This document shows positions 9,831 to 22,945 of a stretch of 64,000 bases of DNA, in pieces. The stretch covers positions 1-64,000 of the forward strand of contig JAJNNY010000042.1 in NCBI GenBank assembly GCA_022453515.1. Direction: 5' to 3'. Both the position numbers and the translations under genes were made by a program. This stretch comes from Astrocystis sublimbata (Eukaryota; Ascomycota; Sordariomycetes; Xylariales; Xylariaceae). The notes beneath the pieces are model-generated. The model had not been told where the DNA came from and searched no databases. It saw only the letters and a program-made list of their open reading frames with translations. Positions within the stretch are counted from its first letter, which is position 1, and each line of letters begins with the position of its first letter.

Positions 9831-12800
9831 TGTATTCGTATGCGAGGCCGATCAATTGGGACACCAATTGTCCTAAAATGGAACCGATTATCCGATCCAA
9901 TTAAGGTAAATGGCAATGGTGTATGAAGCTTCACTGAGTGATAACAGCAGACCAATACTGCTTCTTGTGGCAAACGTTCATAGATTGCTAATGAATTGAT
10001 CTCTAACGAACAGGCCCACTGCAACGCAGAGGTTCAAAATGGAATCCTGATACGAGAATAGGCATAGAATGAATTCTATGTACACGATCAGTTGTATGTA
10101 GAAAAGACAAAGGAAGTCAAGTATATTTGAACTAGGGGAAGCTAGCAAGACGGAGGCCGAAGGGCGCGGTGACTGCAACGGGCTATGACCAATCTTCAAC
10201 GACAGGCGAAGAGAATTTCCCACCGACCGCCTTCCGTAGGGGAAAGGTACCCGCATCGGAGCTTCAATTGACACATCGAGCAGCGAGAAAACCCACTCCC
10301 GCGTCCTGCGATGTTAGTTTGCAGAAGTTCGACCCGCATACCGGTGGGACCCGGTGAACCACTGAACCCATGGATATAGCGCGGGGATGAGGAACACTAG
10401 CACGAGATGGCCAAAGAGGTAGACAATGAGGATTATTGTTTGCTCATAATGAGAAACCAGTCATCCGCCTTCAGAGGCCGAGGTCATGATGATTAGAAAT
10501 GCCCTACGAACGTTAGCCGATGCGTTGTTGATACTATCATCACCATACCGACTTCGGGCAGCGTCCTGACTTCCATGCGCCCGGACACAGATCGGCGGGC
10601 GCGACCGTGTGGCATTCTCACCAGCTCGTGATTGGCTCTGATATTGATTTTGTCTATGTGATTAATAATTGGTTTCAATGATGAGAATCAAGTTCGGCAA
10701 TGCAGGAATATGCTGCTTACCTTAAAACATATTTACTCGTAATGTTGTTGCGTGGCGACGTCCACTGTCGAGGCTGTCAGGCTGTCTTGACAATGGTCAT
10801 GCTCGATCAGATTAGCGGATATAAGCCGGAGGTGATCACATGAATTATGTCACCAGATAGCAACGTCTCTATCTGATGTACTGTAGATCTCGCGCCCTAT
10901 GATCACAGGGATATTGATCGCCCGTCCCCGCCATTAGCAAATCCGATTTGCTATTTTCGATGTCAAAGTTTAGGGCAAACAATGACCCCGTTCCCATCTC
11001 AAGCGGAGAGTAGTCTCAGGCTCTTCATTGAACCTTCAAGCTTGCAACTTATGGAAATTCGTCCATTTTTCGCTAATGGACTTCGCATAGAGCTACTAGA
11101 TCTGAACTAACTCCCTTTGCTGGATTACTGCACGTGGCCGAGCGTGGCTAGGAGTAGTGTCAACTAACTAGTTTAGTTTTGCAAGTAAGCATCAAGCCCG
11201 CCGCGAGCTTCGTTCATATCGTTAATAATATCAATAGATGGGAGAATGACTTATAATACCCATGCATTCAAGGGCATCACACTGCGGAGGGCAGAATGCT
11301 GCGGACGGTATGCTTGGATGCGTTCGTTGTAACAGCAGTAACATCACCGACCCAATTGGTTTCTGAAAGTCGTATTACGACAACCTTTGAAAGTATTGCG
11401 ACAACGATTTAAAGACTAAGCAACATAGTGGACACGCAAGTTAGCGGGATTCTTCGAAAAGACCAAGTAGTATACGGATATGATGCATGGGCAAAATACA
11501 GAGGCAACATCCGATTAGATCGCAAAGGTCGGTATTTGGCCGGGATGGCGTTCGTAGCTGGGTTTAATATCGGACGTCCGCCATGCGAATGCAGTCGCAG
11601 AATCAAGACAGTCGAATTCGGAGAGTACGCAATAGATGCTGGTTCACAGTTATTGCTCTCTGAAACGGGTAGAATGAAACAACGCGCTCGCGAATTATTG
11701 AGACAGGCATACATTTATGATCGCGAGGAAACAGGCTGCAGCTGCTCTCGGCTTTTCGAAATCTCTCAATATACATGGGATCAATCGTTCTGTCGTCAAT
11801 TGAATCGACTCTTTTTCTCTCGGTTGTTCAGATGAGAATGTGAGCGTGATGCGATGCGCGCTCCAGACAACCAACCTACTGACAGCCACATGCACTAGAT
11901 AGCAAATCAAACAACCCCCTTTGTTCAGCCGGTACCTGAGTCCATGTCTCAGAGTTCGAAGTCGACATGGCTTACGTGAAAGTCAAGTTTAGTTATGTAA
12001 GTCTACATAATCTAATCGATTCGCGCGCAACGCCCAAAAGATACCTTACGAAGCATTGGTAACTCCAAATCCGCATACTCAAACTCCCTATTCCGGCAAC
12101 ATCTGTTACGCACGTGAGAAAATACAGACCAGGAAGACCGCAACGCATACTACCTACCAAACTGCACTGCCCTTGCATCCCCGAGATACCTGCTTTGCTT
12201 ACATAGTCTCCAGCGTTGCGTTGCGTTGCGTTGTGTCGCATCTGGTCTCCAAGCATGCACTCGCTGCGCAGTTGCAGTGCAGGCAAGCCAGCAAGCAAGT
12301 AATATAGTCTCCATGGTCGTCAGCTCCAGCACCATACCTGGTTCGATGGCACGGCAGCATCCGATCGACCACCCAGTCGGGGCGTTATTGCGACCAACCG
12401 CTTGCTTATCAAGCCATTGGACAAGATCTGATATTCCAGGATCAACCACGCCATTGCCCGTCCTGCTGCTAGCACAGCGAGGTCGAGAGGGTCGAGAGGG
12501 CTCCCCCAACCCCGCATATTGGAGCGTCGCAACCTCGAACAGGGATAGGGGCCCAGGGTCTGAGCGGGCTGTGATATATATAACACACAAGCGCCAAAGC
12601 ATAACGCAGCTCAGCTATTACCTACCTACGTAGTATTATCGTTAGGTAAGGCGACGGTCTGATGTCGCATTATTTTCCCAGCGAGCTGCGTCTTGGCGAC
12701 GTAGGTAGTATGCCGGCAGAGCGTGTGAAGCACGACTTCACCTTGGCTTCCGAGCCTTCGCCGCGAATCCGACCCGCGGCGCAGACATCTAGGCTAGGAA

Positions 12801-14066
12801 ACTGACACGCCCGCTTGGGCGGGTGTGTTTCATTTGGGGGGCATACCGTGCTCTGGGCATTGTTACGCTGGTCCGTCCTACCTGGCCTGATGTTCTTTGT
12901 CTGTCAGCTGGCTGAATGGTCTTCGTTGGGATGGATGGCAAGTCATGTGGTTCGCATGGGACCTGGAAGATGGACGTATCTCTGCAGATGGTAGGGAATA
13001 CAAAAGCGTCCAAGAGTCTCTTTATGGCAACCCTATCTTTTTGTCCCTAGACCGCCTTGGGTCCCGTCGTATTCGGTATTCGCTCTAGCTGGACAACAAC
13101 GGCCCAATTCTCCGAATCGGGCTCCTAGTGTGAGTGGCCGGTCGCATTGGAGAGGTGAGTTTGGAGAAAACTCCAAATCTGCTTCTGCGGAAGGTGTTTT
13201 GGGTGTGCGACGTGAGGGCTGGGCAAGTCAAGCGCTGCTCGGATCTGTGTTGTTTCTTCTGGAATACCGACCACTTCTATGACTATGCTCTAACACCCTA
13301 GCCAGCCCCACACTACCCCTGTTGTAATGGACCCTGATCTTTGGTCGCCTACCGCCCCTCGATTCCTCTACCAGGAAAAAAAAACATTTCGCGCCGGAAC
13401 TTTACATCAAGTAACAGCAGCAAATGGCCAGCTTTGAATTCAAGAAGCCATTGAGGCCAGATTCGTTAGGTATACCCGAAGTGGGAAATCACGGGAAAAG
13501 TAGAGGGAGTACATGCATACCTGTCTCTAGCTGCAGTGACACGATAGGTTCATTGTAATTTGCTCGTCGGGACTACAAACTACGAACAATGCCGTAGCAT
13601 CTCACACCAGCATCATCAGGTGGACTCGACCATCGGAAGATACTGGAGACGCAGAGACAAGTGGATTCGTTCATGTAGCAGCAGTGATACTGTTGCTGCG
13701 TTGTAATTAGTCGCTTTCTTGCCGTTGAACAACGCAGTGACATCTGGCGAGTGCCCAGATCAGGCGGAAGTAGAAGGTCAAAGAGTCTCCGGACATCGTA
13801 ATTGGCCATCGGACCCCTGTCTAGCGTCTGCCGAAGTATCAAAGCCAAGAACCCATTGAAAGGAGAAAGCGTCCCGCTGGAAGTGATTATAAAGTTGTGA
13901 TAATGGCCACCGACAGTGGTGTGTTGTTACGCATGCCTTACTTCCTGCTCAACGGCTGGTATTTTGCTATCGGGCTGCCCTTCTTTTATCTGTTCCGTTC
14001 GTTGGAAAAGAATACAATACCCGTGAAAGTCCGACAAATCTAACGTGAGAACGTTCAACTTACAAG
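9831..14066. other. 4.2-kb spacer without a recognisable gene
   Basis: Several open frames of 60-150 codons exist on both strands (for example 11428-11835 plus, opening with GTG), but none shows family motifs or plausible splice partners. A pentanucleotide array (GCGTT) sits at about 12213-12235. The last few hundred bases before 14067 should contain the acetate transporter promoter. This gap may be the right border of the biosynthetic cluster. Confidence 0.5.
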
Positions 14067-15727
14067 ATGGCGAGCCGCGATAGTGAGACCGTGAGAAACT
14101 TCGATGTCGAGAAGGGGCTTCATCGATCGGAGACGGCTGTGTCGATGCCTCCTGAGCTTTTCGAAAAGGTGCGAAAATGTCTTGAATGATGTTCCCAGGT
14201 TTTCGGGCCAATAATCAAGCCCCCTCCTTCTCGTGGTGCCCTCCAAAAAACACATGTCATATTGTTGTAATCAGTACTCCCTTCACTTTAATATCGCCAA
14301 AAACTCGTGTCCCATTCCATGTACTCAAATGTTGACACTCTCGATCCAAAGCTCTACCTTACCCCAAAGGTACCGGAAATCACAAATCGCAACCCGAAAT
14401 TCGCCAACCCCACCGCTCTTGGCTTCCTTGGCTTCGTGATCTCCGACTTCACCTTCTCCATGATCTTGATGGGATGGGGAGGATCCCAAGGCTTCCAGCC
14501 CGTCGTCGGCATCTTCTTCTTCACCGGCCCTCTGCTCCTGACCTTCGCTATGATTTTTGAGTGGATTATGGGGAACTTCTTTCCCAGTAAGCTTTCCCTT
14601 TGGTCCTATAAACTGAAGCAGAATGTTTTAACACTATATAGTGATGGTGATGGGTCTATTCTCTGTCTTCTGGCTCTCCTTCGGTGTTCTATATCTTCCG
14701 ACTCTGGGGCTTGCGATGCCGTATATGACGGACGCAGATCCCAGTGGTCTCGCATCGCCTGCTTACAACACTGACATCGCGCTGTATCTCAGTAAGTCGT
14801 CCCTCAGAAGATTGCATTGCAGAGTTTAGAACTCGGAGGGAAAGCACTAGTTCTCACCATATACTTGCTATCTCGTGAACTATTCATGTCTGAAATTCGA
14901 TCACTGACACCATACCTTGTACTCAGTTGTCTGGGGCTTCGCTCTCTTTACATTCTTCATCTTCACCACAAGGATCAACACCGTCTTCGCTCTCATCTTC
15001 GGTCTCGTCAGCGTCGGCGCTTTCATCCTGGCCGGTGCTTGTAAGTCGCTTCTTTCTTCTCTTCTTCCTTTCATTGTTCCTCGCCTTCTTCTCTTTGTCT
15101 CTTTGTCCGCTCGCCTTGTCGATCAGTCTTTGTATTCGACCGTCCCTTGTCTGCGGCACGTGGGCCTCTTCAACAAAGGGGACTCGGTCGGGAGCATGGG
15201 CAGCCGTGCATTGTCCCTTGATGATCAGGTGATGTAATGGGAGAAAGTTACGGGGTACCGCAGACAATAAATTGAGAAAAGAAACGCCACTTGCCTAATT
15301 TGAATGCACACTAACATGTACTCCCCTCTCGCAGTTTTCCGAGTCGCAGCCGGCGACTTCGCAATGGCCGCGAAACTCCAAACCGTAAGTCCCTTCCCCC
15401 TTTCCCATTTTCCTTTCCCCCACAACAAGTCCCAGGATCTAATCGACGAACTCAACACAGGCCGGCGGTGCCATCCTCTTCGTAGTCGCCGCTCTGGGGT
15501 GGTACATGACCTTCATCATCATGGCGGGCGAGATGGGCATGACTTTGAAGCTGCCCGTCGGCGACCTCAGCCACCTCTGGGTGCCGAAGACGAAACACCA
15601 CGACAACGCAGTCTCCGACTCGCACACCCACGCCCACCCTCACTCTCGCAATGGCACCGCAGTATCTGCTAACGGCACTACTACCGCGACGGCGACATCG
15701 CCTACCAAGCTGGTGCACGGTGACTAA
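14067..15727 (+). CDS. GPR1/FUN34/YaaH-family acetate transporter
   Basis: Six exons, 14067-14168, 14352-14586, 14642-14791, 14927-15040, 15335-15384 and 15461-15727, give 305 residues. The N-terminus ends PPELFEKLYLTP, then NPKFANPTALGF (about 48-59), a variant of the family signature NPxPLGL that opens TM1. Six hydrophobic spans follow, including FTFSMILMGWGG, FTGPLLLTFAMIFEW, VMGLFSVFWLSFG, FALFTFFIFTTR, FALIFGLVSVGAFILAGA and AILFVVAALGWYMTFIIMAG. The tail is His/Ser/Thr rich. Family members (yeast Ady2/Ato1, A. nidulans AcpA, bacterial SatP) carry acetate or succinate with protons at the plasma membrane. The signature has Thr-Ala where Ala-Pro is usual, so substrate range may differ. It could feed acetyl units to the polyketide synthase, but the distance makes that only a guess. 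Confidence 0.92.
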
Positions 15728-17582
15728 GTACCTCAATAGATAAAATACGCAGGTCGTCATCATCATTGCCTTGGTCGAGAAGAGGAAACGAAGTCGTTGC
15801 TATAAATAAGAGAAGGGGATGAGGGGACAGGGCGGGATCAACATGAGGGGTAGTTAGTTAGTAGTTTATGTAGTTACCTAGCAAGCGAGAAGAAGAAGAA
15901 GAAGAAGATATGGGAAACGAGAAAGGAAGTGGAAGAATATGTGGAACTTAATGGGTTCATTAACAAACTACTGTACGTGTCGTGCATTCGTTACTCATTT
16001 CCGTTATTTATACCAAGCATACCCTTTAAGAATTGAGATGTATCCCCCCTTTTAAACCCCCAGCAAAATCCTTCAAAGGCAAATTTATGAATCTACTTGA
16101 ATACTAGGTAGGAAGTTGAGTAGATATCTACAATATAGCCTCTAATTGAGACTTCAACATCTTCTTCACTTGTCTACCTTAGCTTTCCCATCGTCATATT
16201 ATGTCGCTCGTCGTCATTGTGCGCGATTGAAGGGCACCCAGGGTCTATAGCACTGCGGTCGTGGTTAAACCCGGATAAGGTACAAGCAACACAATCAACG
16301 CAGCGACAAAGACCGTCGGACTTCAATCTGAGTAATTCCCCCTACAATCGGCCCTGCATGTATACATATATACAATGCCATTATTGCAGCATTTATCATT
16401 AACACATCTTGCAAGCCGTCATGGGCATCAATCACCAGCCATTCGCCACGTTCAATTCACTCAAATCATAAGAGGACAAGAAAGTTAAGTGTGCAATAAG
16501 TCAGCTAATTCGGCCAGACTCGATTATCTATCTGTTCATTCCTTTGAGTTAGAAGGTACCTATGTAGTATAGTAGTTCTCGAAGAAGCCCAGACATGTAA
16601 GTCAAATGGTGTATAAGGTAGCGGAAGTGTAGCATGTACATAAAGTACCTCGAGCCAGCCATGCTCTGTTCTCATAGAAAGTAGCCAGATCAATCAATCA
16701 ATCCTGCTTGCGCACAGCGCACAAGGAAGATGGTGCATGTGTCGGATAGGTAGTATGTGTGCATCATAAAAAGCCGGGCAAATGTGAAAAAGGCGACAAA
16801 TTTCCCCAACCGTCCCGTCCTATCCTGTCCGTCCTATCCATCCTATACCATCCCATACCCCCGATCCAATAATTTCCATACATTCCTGCAATTCCATTGC
16901 CATTAAAATGGGTGCCAAGAAGAAGAGACAGGATTAAATGCAAAAGATGTGTAAGCAAACAAAGTGAAAAGCATTCGCCGTAAAACCCCCCGCCACTAGG
17001 GTAGTATCTCCGACGTGATACAAGGGCATAATGTGATGTGATGTGATACAGGAATCGGGCCAGCTAGATAGGTAGGTGTGGCAATAATTGCACGTGATGA
17101 TGTGAGATTGTGATATCTAGGAAGAGAAAAATTGCAAATCACAGTATGGTTTTCGTTTTCGTTTTGAGTTTTTTTTGCCTGCCAGCCAACTCCTGTGTTC
17201 CACTTGCATCAATCAATCAATCGACTTCTTTTCTCTCCGTGCTATGATGATGCTGCTTTTCCCATGCCGGTAAAAAAAAAATATGCGTCTTTCTGCATGC
17301 CAATGCCTCTATGTGCAACGATTATTTTTCGTTCTGGTATAGTATGTTGTGGTGTTGTGTGCAGTGGCTGAACAAGTCTAGCGATCGATATATGCGAGAG
17401 GAATCAGCATCCAGGATGATGGCTTTTCGTGGCCTAGGCAACCATAATGGATTCCGGAATTAGACACCATTGTATCGTCATGTCATGATTTCCCAGTATA
17501 ATATCCCAAGATGCGGGCTCCGATTTGTTTCATCGAGTCGTTCGGCAAGTCCTCCTAGACAACCAAAAGAAGATCGGATTAT
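15728..17582. other. 1.9-kb convergent spacer
   Basis: The transporter ends on its left and the CCCH zinc-finger gene ends on its right, so this is 3' UTR and intergenic sequence. There is a short GAA-rich run near 15890-15908 and TAGG repeats near 17060-17080. No coding sequence was supported. Confidence 0.45.
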
Positions 17583-19667
17583 TCAACGACCAGCGACATT
17601 GTCAACAGTCCTTGAAGAACCAGCATCCTTCTTCCCGCCGACGGACACTGCACTCGCGTAATTAGTGCTGCCCCAAGCACCCAGTACAGTGCCAACACCC
17701 GAGCTCCGCTTCTTGGCCCTTATTGTGCTGTCTCTCTCGCCATCTTCGTCCATACTGAACACGAAATCACCATCCTCTTGCTCCTCGCCAATAGGAGTGG
17801 TGTATCGCGCACTAGAGCTGATGGAGCTGCTGCTCACATGTCGCTCACCATTGCGTCCGCTCGGCCTCGGTATGTGCGCGTGGGGTCGCAACAAGGGCGA
17901 CTCGCCTCCGCTGCCATTACCGTCGAGACGTGTGCGCTGTAGTTGCTCGCCGAGTCCCTCAAGACTGCCGGATCGGTTAGCAACACGCGGTCGCATCACT
18001 TCTGCACTCAGGCTCGATTGACGCAGGGGACTGCCGATGTGTCCATAAGCTCCGGCACTTGCCCCCACACCGTGTCTCTTCGCCTCCTGTTCCTCATGCT
18101 GGCGTTGGAAAAGAGTACCCCAGCGACTCGGACTCGATGCGAGCGGACTACCGAACTTGGAGGTCGAGTCGGCGTTGGGTGTTCCGGTTCCGCTCAGACC
18201 CATGATGCTGGGAGATCCGTTTCCTCGGTGGCCATTATGGTCCTCATCGGCAGCACGAGAACCACGACGAGCCTTTTCGGCGGGCGTCAAGAGCTCCTTC
18301 AGGTTGTCGGGGACGTAATCCTCCTCTAGGAATGGGAATTCAGACTCCCAGTCCCGATCGATGGTGCTGGATATGACACGAGGGGCACTGCTACTGAGCA
18401 CTTTGGGTCTAGCATAGCGACTCGAGTGCATCTGCCTCCGGCCGTAGTATTCATCAGAGGGGTGAGTGGGCGGCGAAGAGCCGGTCACGGTGGAGGAGAG
18501 GCGGTCGTTGCTGCCGAAGGCGGAATGATGCAGCAGCTTCAACGCTTCGGAAGTGCGGGCATCCTTGGCGGCATTCAACGACGGGGATGGCGAATCGAGG
18601 CCAAACTGTGAGGGGACAGAAGAGGGCCAGGGTCCTGCAGGGAACCGAGCCGCATTGGAGATACCGTTTGAGTCGAACGAGGCGGGTAAGGGAGCGTCGA
18701 GCACTGACAGGCCGTTGGCAACTCCCGGCGACACACCGAGGCCCAGCCTCGTAGGGTCCTCGTCGCGAGGTGAGCCGTAGCCGGAGCTAGTGTGCGAGTA
18801 GGTGGTGTCGATGATGGGAATATTCTCGAAACTCGGGCGACGATCGATTACGGGGTAAGAATCGCCGGGCGGGATGGGGTAGCCATACGAAGGGCTGTAG
18901 GGACTCGCAGCGTCGGCGCGCATGAAAGAGTTGGTGAGGGCGCTGTTGGAGCCGTTGTAGGCGGTCGGGTTGATGCGGTTGCCCAGGTGCAGAGGCTGGC
19001 CGATGGAGATGCCATTCTTGCCATAGTTGATGCGTCGGCCGTCGGCGAGAACGTGGATGTTGGCACACTTGGGGCCAAACTTGCAGTTTCCCTGTGCGAT
19101 GTTTCACTCATGTTAGTCAAAACAGAGACTGTGTGACAGTTGCGGAACCCGTTGTTACTAGCTCTGCAGCGACAGCAGTATCGTGACACCCACGGCGGGG
19201 CGCGACATGTGCCTTCGTGCCACATCACAAGCCTCGGTAACGAGCCCTGTTGGCCGCGACAAGAGCGATGAAGATGAAAATGAAAAGACGGCGAGGACGC
19301 ATTGAGCTTTGGCGACGAGGGAATGGGGGCGGCGTACCTTGGCAAAGTATTTGCATACCAAATCGGACGCAGCACCGAGATCGTGGCTAAAGGGGCAGGC
19401 AGAGCCAGCTTGACAGGCACCCTGGCGGAAGAACTTGCAGGGGACGTGGGAGGTGTCTGCAACGGAAACACAGCATCGGTCAGCACAATGCGATGAAGGG
19501 TCGAGTGCAAGTGCAGATGCAGATGCAAAGTTTAAGCAGAACTTACTCGGCGGGCTGCGCGGGCCGTCGAAGCGGGCATGGGCCGCCGCGGCACCTGAGG
19601 CGCCGGCCGGGGCGGCTGGGGCAGGAATATTGAGGCTGCCGGACCTCATATGGCGATAGTCACCCAT
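17583..19667 (-). CDS. Tandem CCCH zinc-finger protein of the Cps3/Scp3 (Lee1) type
   Basis: Exons 19667-19547, 19456-19338 and 19091-17583 give 582 residues from the ATG MGDYRHMRSG. Two tandem fingers are seen: Cys47, Cys55, Cys61, His65 (CX7CX5CX3H) and Cys75, Cys83, Cys89, His93 (CX7CX5CX3H). The second intron cuts the second finger after CKYFAK. The remaining 480 or so residues are Ser/Pro/Gly rich and probably disordered, with an acidic segment GEEQEDGDFVFSMDEDGE near the C-terminus. Closest named relatives by layout are S. pombe Cps3 and yeast Lee1 (Aspergillus annotation 'spindle poison sensitivity protein Scp3'), thought to be RNA-binding regulators. The frame stays open upstream to an ATG at 19991, which would add 108 low-complexity residues. 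I prefer 19667 because the extension is Thr/Ala/Pro repeat-like. Confidence 0.9.
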
Positions 19668-20100
19668 TGCGGCGTCGGCGGTGGGCGTGGTGGCGGTTGC
19701 GGTCGGACTGCTTCGCGGCTCAGCGGGGCGGTCGAACCGCAGCGGCGATGAGGGTGTGTGCAGTGGTGGGCGAGGACGGGGACGGCGTGGGGGCGCGTGC
19801 GTTGCTGTCGCGGTCGCTGTCGCTGTGACTGTTGGTGCTGTTCTGATTTTGGGTATTGTGGTCACGGCTGGTGTTGTTCGTGGTGTTGCTGCAAGGTGAG
19901 GAGAATCGAGGGTGCGAGGGCGGCGGCGATAGTGGTGAAGAGGAAGGAGGGTTGATGAAGGAGGAGCGGTTGGTGCAGCGGTCGATAGCATTGGTTGGGT
20001 GGATTGCGGGCGCGTGCCCACTGACTGACATTCAATCTTCCAATGTTCCAGTGTTTCCTCGAACCGACAGACGGGGCCCTTCTTGTACTGTAGTAAGGTG
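19668..20100 (-). promoter_or_regulatory. 5' leader and promoter of the CCCH gene, open in frame
   Basis: The sequence is GC-rich and stays open in the frame of the zinc-finger gene back to an ATG at 19991, with a valine/threonine/alanine dipeptide run encoded near 19800. It may be 5' UTR or an N-terminal extension. Direct reading cannot decide between them. Confidence 0.4.
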
Positions 20101-20794
20101 CCCCAGCGAGGTTAGGTACCTTGGTACCGTCCTTGACCCGGGTCGGAGCACTAATAAGGTTGTACCTTCTGCTCGGTACCTTATCTCAAAGCCTCTTGTA
20201 CTCTTGTCTCCCTTGTGACCGCTCTTATCGCCCGTGGTCCCGAGTCTGTCGAGTTGGGCTGCTGCGGGTGTCAGACCTGCTTGCAGGCTGCAAGCGCGCT
20301 GTAGTCCGCTGAGGTTTGGGTACTGCCTGGATGCCCCTCAATCGGCAACTCTGGTAGCGTGCTGCCGGGAGGTACCTCCGAATTGCGGATAAGTCTGGCT
20401 CTGCTCGGGTTACAACTTACGTGCGGTAAGGTGCGGAGTAAGCCCAGGTACTGTGCCTCGAAACTGTACCTGGCTGGCTGTCTGTGCCTTGTGCCTTGTG
20501 CCTGTTGCAGTACCGCTCTTCCGGGCAACACCCTGTCGACCCTGTTCAACCTGTGACCTCCAATCCCCAATTTCAGGAAGCTGTGAGCCTGTCGAGCCTG
20601 TGCCTTACTACTGGCGCCTCAATGCCAGCCAGGGTCGGTACTAGTACAGGTCTCGTGAAACCTGTGCATGCGATGACAGGGAGCCGGCTGATCCAGGTAG
20701 ATGCCAAGGTGAACCGAGCATGTAATTCGAGGTAGCTAAATATGCATCAAATACACATTGGTATCGCTTACATCGGAAATTGTTCTGGACCACA

Positions 20795-20878
20795 TATAGG
20801 TATAGGTATCCCTATGTGAAACCGTAAGGAGCAGCTTACATCGAAATTTCGTATATTGGTCGTATGCCTATACCTATA
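20795..20878. repeat. 12-bp perfect inverted repeat with 60-nt loop
   Basis: TATAGGTATAGG at 20795-20806 is the exact reverse complement of CCTATACCTATA at 20867-20878. The direct repeat gcttacatcg also occurs at 20766-20775 and 20834-20843. The meaning is unknown; it could be a degenerate element end or a local duplication. Confidence 0.6.
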
Positions 20879-22920
20879 GGCTTTCACTATGGACACGTTC
20901 TCTCGCCGTACTGTGGTGGTGATGCCGTGACTGGGGAATCAAATGTGAATATCTCCTCCCTCAACGACTGCCAACTAGACAATAGGTGGCGGCTTGTTCG
21001 TGGTATGATCAATCACAGCCTGTTATTTCCTAGAGAGCCCAAGCTGCCATTGACTTTGCGAGTGGCCATTTACTAAAGGCTAGCAGTGGGAGTAAGTTGG
21101 TAAGAGGTAGGGTGTGGTGCGTAGTGAAGTTGAGAGTTGAGAATTGAGCAAATGAGAAAGTGTTAACGTTAAGAGATGGAGGGGTTGTCGCTCCTTTTTG
21201 TTCGGTAACTACGGCCAGGTGGATCACAGACCGATTCTAGAGAGAGTTCCAACAAATTCCGGCTTCTCGTCGAGGGGCAAAACTGGAGTCCTGTAGGCAT
21301 CTGCAGGTTTTGTCATGGAGGGCAGGCAAGGGCAGTTTGATGGGGACCAAGGTGAGCGCAGGAGTGCAGCCATGCCATGCCTCACGCGGTCTCGACGAAC
21401 CGGGGGGTCACCCTTCGCGCTTACATGCACTGGTTTCGACCTCCTCGAGCCGGGTGCGTGGTTGAGGCTAAGACGCGCAACGAGACGGGCCGAGTGCATC
21501 TCGCAAGCCAGAAGTAGAAATTGATCGGTCGATTTGGGGTGGGAGGGTGAACGGGTTGAGGGTGAGGGGCGTTGTCAAGCACAGATAGTGTCATTATTTT
21601 CCCTCGCGGGCTTACACTTACACGGCAGAGCGTGAAGTCCTGAAGTATCTACCTACTAGTTTAGGCAGTGTGAGGCAAACGAGGCAAGGTAATACGAGTT
21701 GCTTGTGTGTGTGTGTGTGCGCATCAACAGAGATCGACCTACCTAGCACCCTAGGTAGGATACGGTTTGGTGTAACTCGAGTCTTTGCGCCACGATGCCC
21801 TTCACCGAGATGCTGCAATGAGTAACCCGAGGCCTTGTCGCACTGCTGTTTACCCGTTACATGTGATACATACATACAGGCGAGACAGGTAGGACAGCTC
21901 GGACAGGCAACCTCCTCGAAATTGAACGGGTCGCCTGCTGCGGAGCGATCGTGCTGAGGGCAACCTTCTGGGCAACCGCCGAAAGCGAAGAATTTCAAAA
22001 GTCGGGAATCTCTTGGATGAAAGGACAACCAGATTCCTTGCTGTAGGTATCAGGTATGCTAGGCGTGCCAGGGTTGGATATCCAGCTTGCCCCAGATGAC
22101 TGTGGGTAGTCCGTCATAGTGCAGCGCAGGTCCCAGAACGTTGCACCACCCCGATCATACTACCATCTATTATTTCTTGGCTATCGAAACTCTGTATAAT
22201 TCAAAGGTTTGATAGTATTCATGCTTCGACGATGCCTGTCGTGGAATCTGCGAGACTGGTCGGGCAAGGGACCTTTAAATTGAGACTGGTTTAGACATCG
22301 CTGCACTGTTGGTGATAACAAGCTCATCCCTACATTAGCAAGAGCGGCAAAGCAGTGTGATGAGATTCTAGATATCTGTCATTATGGAAATAGACTTCGC
22401 TACCCTCTTGATCTTCAACCCGTAGAGGCCAGGAAGACCCGACCCTGACAAGCGAGAAGAGCAATCCAAAAACCATGTTGTTATGTGTGCATGGCAGGTC
22501 ATATGCGTATGAGCAGCGGTGGCACTTGGGCGCGATGTAACCCCGTGTCTGCCCATAAAGGGCGTCGATCAGAACTGTTGCATTCAGTCCTTTGAATGCC
22601 GACCACCCTCTCCCTGCATTTTTGCCGTCATCAACCGCAGTCCTTTTGGCTTTTGTGGCGCGCATCATGCAGTCTAGGCAGTCTAGGTACGCAATAATGA
22701 AAGGGCTGCCTCGAGCCACACTTGTTCAAACAGCGATAAACACAGATTGCAAATGTTGAGATGACTCACTGGAGCTCATCATGTGCCAAGACTTGACCCA
22801 ATATACAGACGAATATGTTCTAGGCTGTCAAAGTAATTTGGGGCTCGTTCCCGAGCGAGCGATCACCTCAGATCAAAGTCCTATTCACGCCACCTTGAAG
22901 TTGCCTTTTTGGAGTTAGGT

Positions 22921-22945
22921 GGGGGGGGGGGGGGGGGGGGGGGGG
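22921..22945 (+). repeat. G homopolymer, 25 bases
   Basis: There are 25 consecutive G residues. It is able to form a G-quadruplex, and its length is likely uncertain in sequencing data. Confidence 0.9.

Noticed and set aside
11428..11835. 135-codon open frame on the plus strand
   Set aside because: It opens with GTG, has no recognisable domain, no splice partners, and an equally long frame overlaps it on the other strand.
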